DNA of 64,000 nt from Allomuricauda sp. ARW1Y1 (lineage in GTDB: Bacteria; Bacteroidota; Bacteroidia; Flavobacteriales; Flavobacteriaceae): positions 496,001-560,000 of the forward strand of contig NZ_JACBZU010000002.1 in assembly GCF_013407935.1 (NCBI RefSeq), written 5' to 3'. Of the stretch, positions 1 to 7,058 are shown in pieces; the first letter of the stretch is position 1, and every line of letters starts with the position of its first letter. A model generated the notes under the pieces. It was not told the DNA's origin and made no database searches. It saw only the letters and a program-made list of their open reading frames with translations. The translations under genes were made by a program, and so were the position numbers.

Positions 1-149
1 ACTTGGAAAGTTCCAAAAATGCAGGCGCCAACAAAGAAGAGGTTATGGAAACCCTAGGCATCGCCACTTTAGTGGGAGGAACCATTGTAGTGCCCCACTT
101 GCGCCGCGCCTACGAATATTGGGAAGCCCTGGAAGAAAACGAAGCCTAA
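1..149 (+). CDS. Carboxymuconolactone decarboxylase/AhpD-like protein, 3' end only
   Basis: This is the last ~49 codons of a gene that starts before the window and stops with TAA at 147-149. The readable tail has an NAGANKEEVMETLGIATLVGG pattern followed by an acidic ALEENEA end. Alternating Gly/Ala and EEV(M/L)E like this are typical of the C-terminal helices of the AhpD/CMD fold. The catalytic CxxC motif, if present, lies outside the window, so hydroperoxidase activity cannot be judged. lptB follows after 57 bp with its own promoter-like sequence. The family call rests on a short stretch. Confidence 0.55.
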   Translation, partial: LESSKNAGANKEEVMETLGIATLVGGTIVVPHLRRAYEYWEALEENEA

Positions 150-166
150 AAAAATCCAAAAGAGCA

Positions 167-196
167 TTCGCCAGACAAAGAATATGTTTAGTTTTG
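167..196 (+). promoter_or_regulatory. Bacteroidota-type promoter for lptB
   Basis: A perfect TAnnTTTG -7 element (TAGTTTTG) lies at 189-196. A weak -33 match (TTCG, 167-170) sits 18 nt upstream. Transcription would start near 203, only a few bases before the ATG at 207, so the mRNA would be nearly leaderless. Confidence 0.5.
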
Positions 197-206
197 GCAC
201 ATTCCT

Positions 207-947
207 ATGAAGCTACGCGCAGAAAATATCATGAAGGCCTACCGCGGCCGAAAAGTTGTCAAGGGCATTTCCCTAGAGGTCAATCAAGGTGAAATTGTTG
301 GACTTTTGGGTCCCAATGGGGCAGGAAAGACCACCTCTTTCTATATGATCGTGGGATTGATCAAACCCAATGGCGGCCATATTTACCTTGATGGCATGGA
401 CATTACCAGTTTTCCCATGTACAAAAGGGCACAGCATGGCATAGGCTATTTGGCGCAGGAAGCATCGGTTTTTCGAAAACTGAGCATCGAAAAAAATATT
501 CTTAGCGTTTTGCAGCTCACCAAATTGAGCAAAAAAGAGCAGCACATGAAAATGGAGTCCCTTATCGATGAGTTTGGTCTGGGACACATCCGCAAAAACC
601 GCGGGGATTTGCTTTCCGGTGGGGAACGTCGTCGTACCGAAATTGCTAGGGCCCTGGCCACAGACCCCAAATTTATTTTGTTGGACGAACCTTTTGCTGG
701 GGTAGACCCCGTAGCGGTTGAAGACATTCAGCGAATTGTGGCACAATTGAAGAACAAGAATATCGGTATTTTGATCACCGACCACAACGTACAGGAAACC
801 TTGGCCATTACCGAACGCTCCTATTTGATGTTCGAAGGTGGTATCCTAAAGGCAGGCGTACCCGAAGAACTCGCCGTGGATGAGATGGTACGTAAAGTGT
901 ATTTGGGCCAAAACTTTGAACTGCGCAAAAAGAAGCTCGATTTTTAG
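207..947 (+). CDS. lptB: LPS export ABC transporter ATP-binding protein LptB
   Basis: Cytoplasmic ATPase of the LptB2FG complex, which extracts lipopolysaccharide from the inner membrane and pushes it onto the Lpt bridge. The 246-residue protein is one complete ABC domain: Walker A GPNGAGKT (35-42), Q-loop Q84, signature LSGGE (136-140), Walker B ILLDEP (157-162) and switch His in TDH (191-193). The stretch [16 protein letters not shown] after the Q-loop is characteristic of LptB rather than of other short ABC ATPases. No other lpt gene is adjacent, which is usual in this phylum. It converges with the next gene with 4 bp between stops. Confidence 0.93.
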   Translation: MKLRAENIMKAYRGRKVVKGISLEVNQGEIVGLLGPNGAGKTTSFYMIVGLIKPNGGHIYLDGMDITSFPMYKRAQHGIGYLAQEASVFRKLSIEKNILSVLQLTKLSKKEQHMKMESLIDEFGLGHIRKNRGDLLSGGERRRTEIARALATDPKFILLDEPFAGVDPVAVEDIQRIVAQLKNKNIGILITDHNVQETLAITERSYLMFEGGILKAGVPEELAVDEMVRKVYLGQNFELRKKKLDF

Positions 948-951
948 ATTT

Positions 952-1410
952 TCACTGTTTCTTCTTTTTTAGCTCCACTTGAATGGATGGAGAAAGGCGC
1001 TTCAGATGCGCAATGAATCCCATTTTATCTTTCGGGGAGATAATGACACTGCTGTATTTGCCGTAATACACCTCCAATCGGTCCAAAGAGGCTGCTGGTG
1101 AACTTATGGGGTTGTTCGACTCCACTATCCTAGTGATATCTTTAATCAGAATGTTTTTTTTGATAAAGAAAAACGAAATTACTGATAGAACTTCATCGGT
1201 CACCTCATAAGAAATCGAGAAAAAAAGGGCAACAAAGCCGAACATTAATCCGAACTGGAGCACTACGCCTGTAAGACTAGCTTTTTCAAAAGTGCTCACA
1301 AATAGTATTGCAAAAATCAAAATTATGGGAACAAGCAACTCCAATCCAACTTTGGATGGATAAACAACTTTATTCCCTTCCTGATTGCTATGCAGTTTTC
1401 CCTCCTCCAT
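952..1410 (-). CDS. PH-domain-like (DUF1200/bPH) small membrane protein
   Basis: 152 residues. Two hydrophobic helices (about 22-38 and 45-65) are followed by a soluble domain with the pattern IKDITRIVESNNPISSPAAS, then LDRLEVYYG and ISPKDKMGFIAHL. This arrangement is typical of bacterial PH domains of the DUF1200/bPH type. The function is unknown; such proteins are presumed membrane-associated scaffolds. Its start overlaps the end of pssA by 23 bp on the same strand, so the two are probably co-transcribed and translationally coupled, hinting at a role near phospholipid synthesis. Confidence 0.75.
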   Translation of the reverse strand: MEEGKLHSNQEGNKVVYPSKVGLELLVPIILIFAILFVSTFEKASLTGVVLQFGLMFGFVALFFSISYEVTDEVLSVISFFFIKKNILIKDITRIVESNNPISSPAASLDRLEVYYGKYSSVIISPKDKMGFIAHLKRLSPSIQVELKKKKQ

Positions 1411-2119
1411 CGACCAATGACATCAAAATATACACGAAAACAATCACTGGAATCGCCAAAAAACGAAGGGTCAGCAGTAACACCAAGCTCCCGATGATGA
1501 ACAAATAACGAATTCCATTTTCCTTAAAGCTCCAATTTTTGAACTTGAGGGCAAACAGTTTAACGGACGAATTCAGCAGATACGAACTCACAACCGTCAA
1601 AATCACCAAAAACCATGGATTAAGTATGATGTTGTTCAACGCTTCATTGTTGTGGTACAAGAGTATCATGGGCAAAGACAGGATCAAAATCGCATTGGCA
1701 GGTGTCGGCAGTCCCACAAAAGACGAAACCTGATTTTCGTCCACATTGAATTTGGCCAAACGGTAGGCCGAAGCCAGGGTTATGGCAAAGCCCACGAAGG
1801 GTAATAGGGTAATATCGGCATCATGACCAATAAACCCAAGGTTCCATCCGCCCCGCTCCGCCATGCTCAATAATTGAAACATGACCACTCCCGGCACCAA
1901 ACCGCTGGTAATCACATCCGCCAAGGAATCGAGTTGTACACCGATCTCGCTCTGTACCTTCAAGGCCCGTGCAGCCAATCCATCAAAAAAATCAAAGAAA
2001 ATCCCGATAAACACGAACAATGCGGCCCACTCCAAATGATTGAGCACTGCAAATACCGTGGCAATACAACCGCTCATCACGTTGAGCAAGGTCAGGAAAT
2101 TGGGAATATAGGACTTCAT
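1388..2119 (-). CDS. pssA: CDP-diacylglycerol-serine O-phosphatidyltransferase
   Basis: Integral membrane enzyme that makes phosphatidylserine from CDP-diacylglycerol and serine, the precursor of phosphatidylethanolamine. The CDP-alcohol phosphotransferase motif is complete: D46-G47-x2-A50-R51-x8-G60-x3-D64-x3-D68. The rest of the 243 residues is a run of hydrophobic helices, the normal size for the short PssA class. The conserved N-terminal PNFLTLLNVMSG supports the ATG at 2119. It is divergent from the lnb-like gene across about 100 bp and overlaps the following PH-domain gene. Confidence 0.9.
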   Translation of the reverse strand: MKSYIPNFLTLLNVMSGCIATVFAVLNHLEWAALFVFIGIFFDFFDGLAARALKVQSEIGVQLDSLADVITSGLVPGVVMFQLLSMAERGGWNLGFIGHDADITLLPFVGFAITLASAYRLAKFNVDENQVSSFVGLPTPANAILILSLPMILLYHNNEALNNIILNPWFLVILTVVSSYLLNSSVKLFALKFKNWSFKENGIRYLFIIGSLVLLLTLRFLAIPVIVFVYILMSLVDGGGKTA

Positions 2120-2222
2120 GTATCTTAAGATTTTCGTAAAAATAAAGGAAAAATTGAACTGTGGGCCACTTACTACGGAAGGTGCCGTTTTTATTCAGAT
2201 ATTTGCCCTGATAAAAACCAAA

Positions 2223-3392
2223 ATGAATCGAAAACTCCAACTTTTAGTATTTTTCTTCGCTTTAGGAAATTTCCTTTTTTCCCAAACACCTACACTTACG
2301 GAAAATGCAAAAGTAAGCGTGATCACTTGCGCTTCGGGGGACGCACTGTACTCCGCTTTTGGGCACACCGCATTTCGGGTGCAGGACACGGCCTTGGGCA
2401 TCGATGTGGTATACAACTATGGTACGTTTGATTTTGAACAGCCCAATTTTTATCTCAATTTTACCAAAGGTAAAATGATCTATTCCCTTTCCCGCAGGAG
2501 TTTTGAGGCGTTCCTCTACGAATATGAACTGGAAAAAAGATGGGTGAAGGAACAGATTTTGGATTTGACCGTAGCGCAGCGCAATCAGCTTCTCCTATTT
2601 TTTGAGGAAAACTACCTGCCCGAAAACCGGGATTATCTCTACGACCCCCTACTAAACAATTGCTCCAGCATCACGGGCGATATTTTAAAGGAACAGTTTG
2701 GGGACGCCATTGTATTTGATGGCTCCTATCTGGAAAAACAATACACCTTTAGACAATTGGTACGCCAGTTTTTGGATATGAATTCTTGGTCCATGTTCGG
2801 AATCGACTTGGCTTTTGGGTCACCCGTAGACCGAAAGGCTACCGTTCAGGAGCATATGTTTTTGCCCTACTATACCATGGAGCAATTGCGGCACACTACT
2901 TTTAATGGCAAGCCCATTGTGCAAAGGGAACGCAACATTTTGGATTATAACGAACATTTACAAAGGGGATTTTTTCCCTTGTCTCCCTTGTTTTGGTTTA
3001 TCTTATTGCTGGCATTCACGGGCATCATCACCTATTTTGATTTTAAACACAAGGCGCGCAGTCGGTGGCTGGATTTTTCACTCTTGTTCATTACCGGATT
3101 GGCAGGCACCTTTTTGTTTCTGCTTTGGGTGGCTGCGGACCATACCTCCACCCCCTATAATTACAATATTTTATGGGCGTTTCCTATCAACCTAATAGTC
3201 TCTTTCACCCTATTGTTTCAAGATAAGGTTCCGCAATGGAGCCCAAAATATTTTATGTTAGCTCTTGGGTTGATGGCGATCATGCTCCTCCTTTGGATAC
3301 TAAAGGTGCAGATTTTTTCTCCCGTACTGATTCCGTTACTTTTGACCCTGGCCATACGATACGTGTACCTCATCAGGTATTCCAAATTGTAA
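2223..3392 (+). CDS. lnb: DUF4105 / Lnb-type lipoprotein N-acyltransferase
   Basis: The 389-residue protein begins with a signal peptide (about 1-20, ending FLFS before QTP). A periplasmic domain follows with conserved Cys36 in TCASGDALYSAFGH, His48, and Cys147 in LLNNCSS. The C-terminal ~150 residues hold about five transmembrane helices. This is the DUF4105 family, now linked to N-acylation of lipoproteins in Bacteroides (Lnb), a job done by Lnt in proteobacteria. The ATG at 2223 was chosen over one at 2118 because it gives a proper signal peptide. The divergent pssA supplies the precursor of the likely acyl donor. Equivalence to Bacteroides Lnb is inferred from family membership. Confidence 0.75.
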   Translation: MNRKLQLLVFFFALGNFLFSQTPTLTENAKVSVITCASGDALYSAFGHTAFRVQDTALGIDVVYNYGTFDFEQPNFYLNFTKGKMIYSLSRRSFEAFLYEYELEKRWVKEQILDLTVAQRNQLLLFFEENYLPENRDYLYDPLLNNCSSITGDILKEQFGDAIVFDGSYLEKQYTFRQLVRQFLDMNSWSMFGIDLAFGSPVDRKATVQEHMFLPYYTMEQLRHTTFNGKPIVQRERNILDYNEHLQRGFFPLSPLFWFILLLAFTGIITYFDFKHKARSRWLDFSLLFITGLAGTFLFLLWVAADHTSTPYNYNILWAFPINLIVSFTLLFQDKVPQWSPKYFMLALGLMAIMLLLWILKVQIFSPVLIPLLLTLAIRYVYLIRYSKL

Positions 3393-3413
3393 GAAGGTCC
3401 TCAAACCATACTC

Positions 3414-5285
3414 ATGAATCTACTCACGGTCGAAAACATATCAAAATCCTACGGAGAGCTGGTGCTCTTCTCAGATATTTCCTTTGGAATCAACAAAGAC
3501 CAAAAAATAGCCCTTATCGCCAAAAATGGGAGCGGAAAAACATCCATTCTCAATATCATGTCGGGGAAGGACACCTCCGAAACGGGACAGGTCACCACCC
3601 GAAAGGGCATCAAAATCTCTTTTTTGGAACAGGAACCCGACCTGAACCCGAATTTGACCGTTGAGCAGACCATTTTTACCACCGACAACGAGATCCTGAA
3701 GGTGATCGCCGCTTATGAAAAGGCGGTGGAGAACCCGGACAACACCACCCAATACCAAAAGGCCTTTGAGGCCATGGAGCGACTCAATGCCTGGGATTTT
3801 GAAACACAGTACAAACAAATTCTTTTCCAGTTGCAGCTTTCTGACCTTAATGCGAAGGTGAGCACCCTTTCCGGAGGACAAAAAAAGCGATTGGCACTGG
3901 CCAATGCGCTGCTCAACAAACCCGACCTATTGATTCTGGACGAGCCGACCAACCATCTGGACCTTGAAATGATCGAATGGTTGGAAGCCTATTTTGCCAA
4001 GGAGAGCATTACCCTTTTTATGGTGACACACGATCGCTATTTTTTGGATAGGGTGTGCAACGAAATATTGGAACTGGACAACAACCAACTCTACACCTAC
4101 AAAGGCAACTATTCCTACTATTTGAACGAAAAGGAGGCACGCATGGAACGTGAGGCCGTGGAGCAGCAAAAGACCAAAATGCTGTACAAAAAAGAGTTGG
4201 AATGGATGCGAAGACAACCCAAAGCACGTACCACCAAGTCCAAATCGCGTATTGATGACTTTGCTGAAATCAAACAACGGGCCCATCAAAGGCGCAAGGA
4301 CCACGAAGTGCAGTTAGAACTGAACATGGAACGTCTGGGAAGCAAGATTTTGGAGCTTCACAATATCTCCAAATCTTATGGGGACAAAACCATTCTGAAC
4401 AAGTTCGATTACAATTTCACCAAAGGTGAACGTGTGGGCATTATCGGAAAAAATGGAACAGGGAAATCCACCTTTTTGAATATCATTACCCAACAGGAAA
4501 GTGTGGAAGGTGGTAAAGTGGTGGTCGGGGACACCGTAAAATTTGGTTACTATACCCAAAAGGGTATTCCCAACAAGGAAGGGCAAAAAGTAATTGATGT
4601 AATCCGTGAGTTTGGGGATTACATCCCTTTGAAAAAGGGCAAGCAAATTTCCGCACAACAATTACTGGAACGTTTCCTGTTCGATAGAAAAAAACAATAC
4701 GATTTTGTGGAAAAACTGAGTGGCGGGGAGCGCAAGCGGCTTTACTTGTGTACCGTGCTCATTCAAAATCCCAACTTTTTGATTCTGGATGAACCCACCA
4801 ACGATTTGGACATTGTTACCCTGAATGTGCTCGAAAGCTTTTTGTTGGATTTTCCGGGCTGCTTGATCGTGGTTTCCCACGACCGCTATTTTATGGACAA
4901 AATCGTAGACCACCTATTTGTATTTCGGGGAGAGGGCATTATCGAAGATTTCCCAGGAAATTACTCGGATTACAGGGTGTACGAGAGCAGCAAAGTCAGC
5001 GAGGAACGGGAAAACAAGACCACTACCTCCGAAAAGACCGAAAATAATTGGCGGGACACCAGCGGTGGCAAACTTTCCTATTCCGAGCAAAAGGAGTACA
5101 AGCAGTTGGAAAAGGACATTCAAAAATTAGAGGAAAAGAAAGAGGCTCTACAGCACAAGTTCACCGACCCTGATTTGGACGGCGATGCCATTGCCAAACT
5201 CTCCATCGAGCTCAAAGAAGTTACCGATGCCATAGAGGAAAAAACGGAACGCTGGTTCGAGCTTTCTTCCATTTTAGAAGGATAG
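3414..5285 (+). CDS. uup: ABC-F family ATPase, Uup-like
   Basis: Soluble ribosome- or DNA-associated ATPase with two ABC domains and no membrane part. The first Walker A is AKNGSGKT (36-43, Ala in place of the usual first Gly) with signature LSGGQKKR. The second is GKNGTGKST with signature LSGGERKR, and both have ILDEPTN Walker B motifs. A basic linker (RRQPKARTTKSKSRI) lies between the domains. The C-terminal ~80 residues (EQKEYKQLEKDIQKLEEKK and on) form the coiled coil of the Uup subgroup, which separates it from EttA and YbiT. The length of 623 is normal. It follows lnb by 21 bp and precedes the next gene by 2 bp, so it may head or join an operon. Confidence 0.85.
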   Translation: MNLLTVENISKSYGELVLFSDISFGINKDQKIALIAKNGSGKTSILNIMSGKDTSETGQVTTRKGIKISFLEQEPDLNPNLTVEQTIFTTDNEILKVIAAYEKAVENPDNTTQYQKAFEAMERLNAWDFETQYKQILFQLQLSDLNAKVSTLSGGQKKRLALANALLNKPDLLILDEPTNHLDLEMIEWLEAYFAKESITLFMVTHDRYFLDRVCNEILELDNNQLYTYKGNYSYYLNEKEARMEREAVEQQKTKMLYKKELEWMRRQPKARTTKSKSRIDDFAEIKQRAHQRRKDHEVQLELNMERLGSKILELHNISKSYGDKTILNKFDYNFTKGERVGIIGKNGTGKSTFLNIITQQESVEGGKVVVGDTVKFGYYTQKGIPNKEGQKVIDVIREFGDYIPLKKGKQISAQQLLERFLFDRKKQYDFVEKLSGGERKRLYLCTVLIQNPNFLILDEPTNDLDIVTLNVLESFLLDFPGCLIVVSHDRYFMDKIVDHLFVFRGEGIIEDFPGNYSDYRVYESSKVSEERENKTTTSEKTENNWRDTSGGKLSYSEQKEYKQLEKDIQKLEEKKEALQHKFTDPDLDGDAIAKLSIELKEVTDAIEEKTERWFELSSILEG

Positions 5286-5287
5286 CC

Positions 5288-5788
5288 ATGTGGTTCCGAT
5301 TCGTTTCATATCTGAAATTTTTAATGGTTTCCACCAACCAACATGGTGTGCACTCCCCTTTTGTGTTCCGTTATGTAACGCAGTGTCTTTATGCCAAAAA
5401 CAAGATGCACAAAAACAGGAGTATCAATGTATTGCTCAAAACCATTGCGTACTTCGGTTTTGAAAAAGTCAGCATCAAAAATAAAACGCAAGTAAAAAAA
5501 CTCGTCCAACAAACCTTCCCTGAAATTCAATTTGATGGGTATCCCTGCGACCTGCTTTTTGTAGATAAATTGGCGAGTGGAACCTTTCAGCAGCTACTTT
5601 CCGAAGGAAAATTGCATAACGACAGTATTATTTTGGTGGATTCCATTCACCGAACAGCGGAAGATTTGGAACAATGGAACCATTTGATAGCCCTCCCAGA
5701 AATAACGGTAAGCATCGATATGTTTCATTGCGGCCTGTTGTCCATCCGACGGGAACAGGTAAAAGAACATTTCAGGATTCGGATATAA
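5288..5788 (+). CDS. Methyltransferase-like protein lacking the SAM-binding core
   Basis: 166 residues. The N-terminal HGVHSPFVF (19-27) and the C-terminal segment (DLLFVD 88-93, NDSIILVDSIH 111-121, then a RREQVKEHFRIRI end) match, as I recall it, the two ends of a Bacteroidota class I SAM-dependent methyltransferase family of about 240 residues. The middle that should carry the E/DxGxGxG loop is missing: between residues 40 and 85 there is only KTIAYFGFEKVSIKNKTQVKK-like sequence with no glycine loop. It may be a relic or a protein with a new, non-SAM role. The reading frame is intact and the start sits 2 bp after the ABC-F gene, which suggests it is translated. Confidence 0.6.
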   Translation: MWFRFVSYLKFLMVSTNQHGVHSPFVFRYVTQCLYAKNKMHKNRSINVLLKTIAYFGFEKVSIKNKTQVKKLVQQTFPEIQFDGYPCDLLFVDKLASGTFQQLLSEGKLHNDSIILVDSIHRTAEDLEQWNHLIALPEITVSIDMFHCGLLSIRREQVKEHFRIRI

Positions 5789-5805
5789 AACGGTAATTTT
5801 AGGGT

Positions 5806-5967
5806 ATGGAAAATGTAGCATCAGATAACACCATTTGGTACGTATTGGGCGTTTTGGGCCTCATTTATTTGATTATTTTGTTCCGTAACAAGAAAGCGAC
5901 CAAACGCAGAAGGTCCCGAAAGTTCATGGAAGGCAAACGCCAACGCGACAAAGACCGTGACCAATAG
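5806..5967 (+). CDS. 53-residue single-pass membrane protein
   Basis: A short ORF with ATG at 5806 and TAG at 5965. Residues 1-9 are acidic or neutral, 10-27 form one hydrophobic helix (TIWYVLGVLGLIYLIILF), and the tail is extremely basic and polar (RNKKATKRRRSRKF and onward). This is the profile of a small inner-membrane protein with a cytoplasmic positive tail. It lies 17 bp after the methyltransferase-like gene and 48 bp before the adenosyltransferase gene on the same strand. I do not recognise the family. Confidence 0.6.
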   Translation: MENVASDNTIWYVLGVLGLIYLIILFRNKKATKRRRSRKFMEGKRQRDKDRDQ

Positions 5968-6015
5968 CTTCCGATACTTTAACAGCGACAACGTACAACT
6001 TACTATCAAAAGAAA

Positions 6016-6573
6016 ATGAAGATATACACCAAGACTGGCGACAAGGGCACCACAGCATTATTTACCGGAACCCGAGTACCCAAGCACCATGCCCGTATAG
6101 AAAGTTACGGTACCATGGATGAGCTCAACTCTCATTTGGGTTTGCTTCGCGATCAGAATATCGACGAGCATTCCAAAAAAACACTCACCCTGATCCAAGA
6201 AAAGCTATTTACCGTCGGTTCCATATTGGCCACGGAGCCCAAAAAGGACAATAGATTAAAGATACCTCGCATTAGTTCAGAAGATATTGAGTTTTTGGAG
6301 CAAGAAATGGATAGCATGAACGAAGAACTACCAGAAATGACACATTTTATCCTTCCCGGTGGCCACACCACCGTGTCATACTGTCATATCGCCAGGACCG
6401 TTTGCCGTCGAGGCGAGCGAATGATTTCCTATCTACATGAAAATGAACCGGTTCCAGATAACGTTTTGTCGTACATCAACCGACTTTCGGATTATTTGTT
6501 CGTACTGGCACGCAAGTTGTCAAAGGATTTGAAAGCCCAAGAGGTCAAATGGATTCCAGAGAAGTTGGACTGA
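6016..6573 (+). CDS. PduO-type ATP:cob(I)alamin adenosyltransferase
   Basis: Transfers the adenosyl group of ATP to cob(I)alamin to form adenosylcobalamin. The 185-residue protein has the N-terminal ATP-binding TKTGDKGTT (5-13), the FILPGG segment (111-116), the RTVCRRGER motif (127-135) with catalytic arginines, and YINRLSDYLFVLAR (153-166), all hallmarks of the PduO/CobAT class. Its cofactor is what methylmalonyl-CoA mutase needs. The mutase is not in the window, but its chaperone gene meaB lies at 16.7 kb. Confidence 0.9.
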   Translation: MKIYTKTGDKGTTALFTGTRVPKHHARIESYGTMDELNSHLGLLRDQNIDEHSKKTLTLIQEKLFTVGSILATEPKKDNRLKIPRISSEDIEFLEQEMDSMNEELPEMTHFILPGGHTTVSYCHIARTVCRRGERMISYLHENEPVPDNVLSYINRLSDYLFVLARKLSKDLKAQEVKWIPEKLD

Positions 6574-6641
6574 GAAAATCACTTTTTTGACCCAAATGTT
6601 TTGCCAACAATAAAATAATTTTTAAATAATACTGTTTTTAC

Positions 6642-6671
6642 TTGGCAAATTGGGTTTAAAAATTATTTTTG
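6642..6671 (+). promoter_or_regulatory. Bacteroidota promoter for the DUF2795 gene
   Basis: TTG (6642-6644), a 19-nt spacer, then a perfect TAnnTTTG -7 element (TATTTTTG, 6664-6671). This matches the flavobacterial consensus. The ATG at 6699 lies about 20 nt after the expected start site. The region is very AT-rich. Confidence 0.65.
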
Positions 6672-6698
6672 CAAAAAATTTAAAATCAAACCGTTACT

Positions 6699-6923
6699 AT
6701 GTACTGGACTTTAGAATTAGCTTCATATTTAAGTGATGCGCCTTGGCCAGCAACCAAAGACGAGCTGATAGATTACGCCATTCGTACAGGAGCACCGTTG
6801 GAAGTTGTAGAGAATTTACAATCTATGGAAGAAGAGGGTGGCGAAATATACGAGTCGATTGAAGAAATCTGGCCCGACTATCCTACCGAGGAAGATTACC
6901 TCTGGAACGAGGATGAATATTAA
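6699..6923 (+). CDS. DUF2795 domain-containing protein
   Basis: A 74-residue, very acidic soluble protein containing MYWTLELASYLSDAPWPATKDELIDY, the signature start of the DUF2795 family that is nearly universal in Bacteroidota at this size. The helix pattern WPATKDELIDYAIRTGAPLEVVENL resembles small helical DNA- or protein-binding modules, but no function is established. It has its own promoter and its own terminator, so it is a single-gene unit and, to judge by the strong promoter match, probably well expressed. Confidence 0.88.
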   Translation: MYWTLELASYLSDAPWPATKDELIDYAIRTGAPLEVVENLQSMEEEGGEIYESIEEIWPDYPTEEDYLWNEDEY

Positions 6924-6946
6924 AATTGAAACACATAAACCACGTT

Positions 6947-6973
6947 AAAAAGTCTCTTTTGAGGCTTTTTTTT
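6947..6973 (+). terminator. Rho-independent terminator after the DUF2795 gene
   Basis: AAAAAGTCTC / GAGGCTTTTT hairpin (one G-U pair) with a TTTT loop, running straight into a tract of eight T. It lies 24 bp after the stop at 6923. Confidence 0.8.
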
Positions 6974-6976
6974 ATG

Positions 6977-6984
6977 TAATTTTG
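6977..6984 (+). promoter_or_regulatory. -7 promoter element for secA
   Basis: Perfect TAnnTTTG (TAATTTTG). The nearest -33 candidate, TTTG at 6958-6961, is only 15 nt away and sits inside the preceding terminator, so the assignment rests on the -7 element alone. A start near 6991 gives a leader of about 68 nt before the ATG at 7059. Confidence 0.4.
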
Positions 6985-7058
6985 ACAGCCTAGCGAAAGA
7001 TTTTCATCGCAATCCCATCGATGGAACAACTTTTGACAATCAATAGAAAACATATTTC

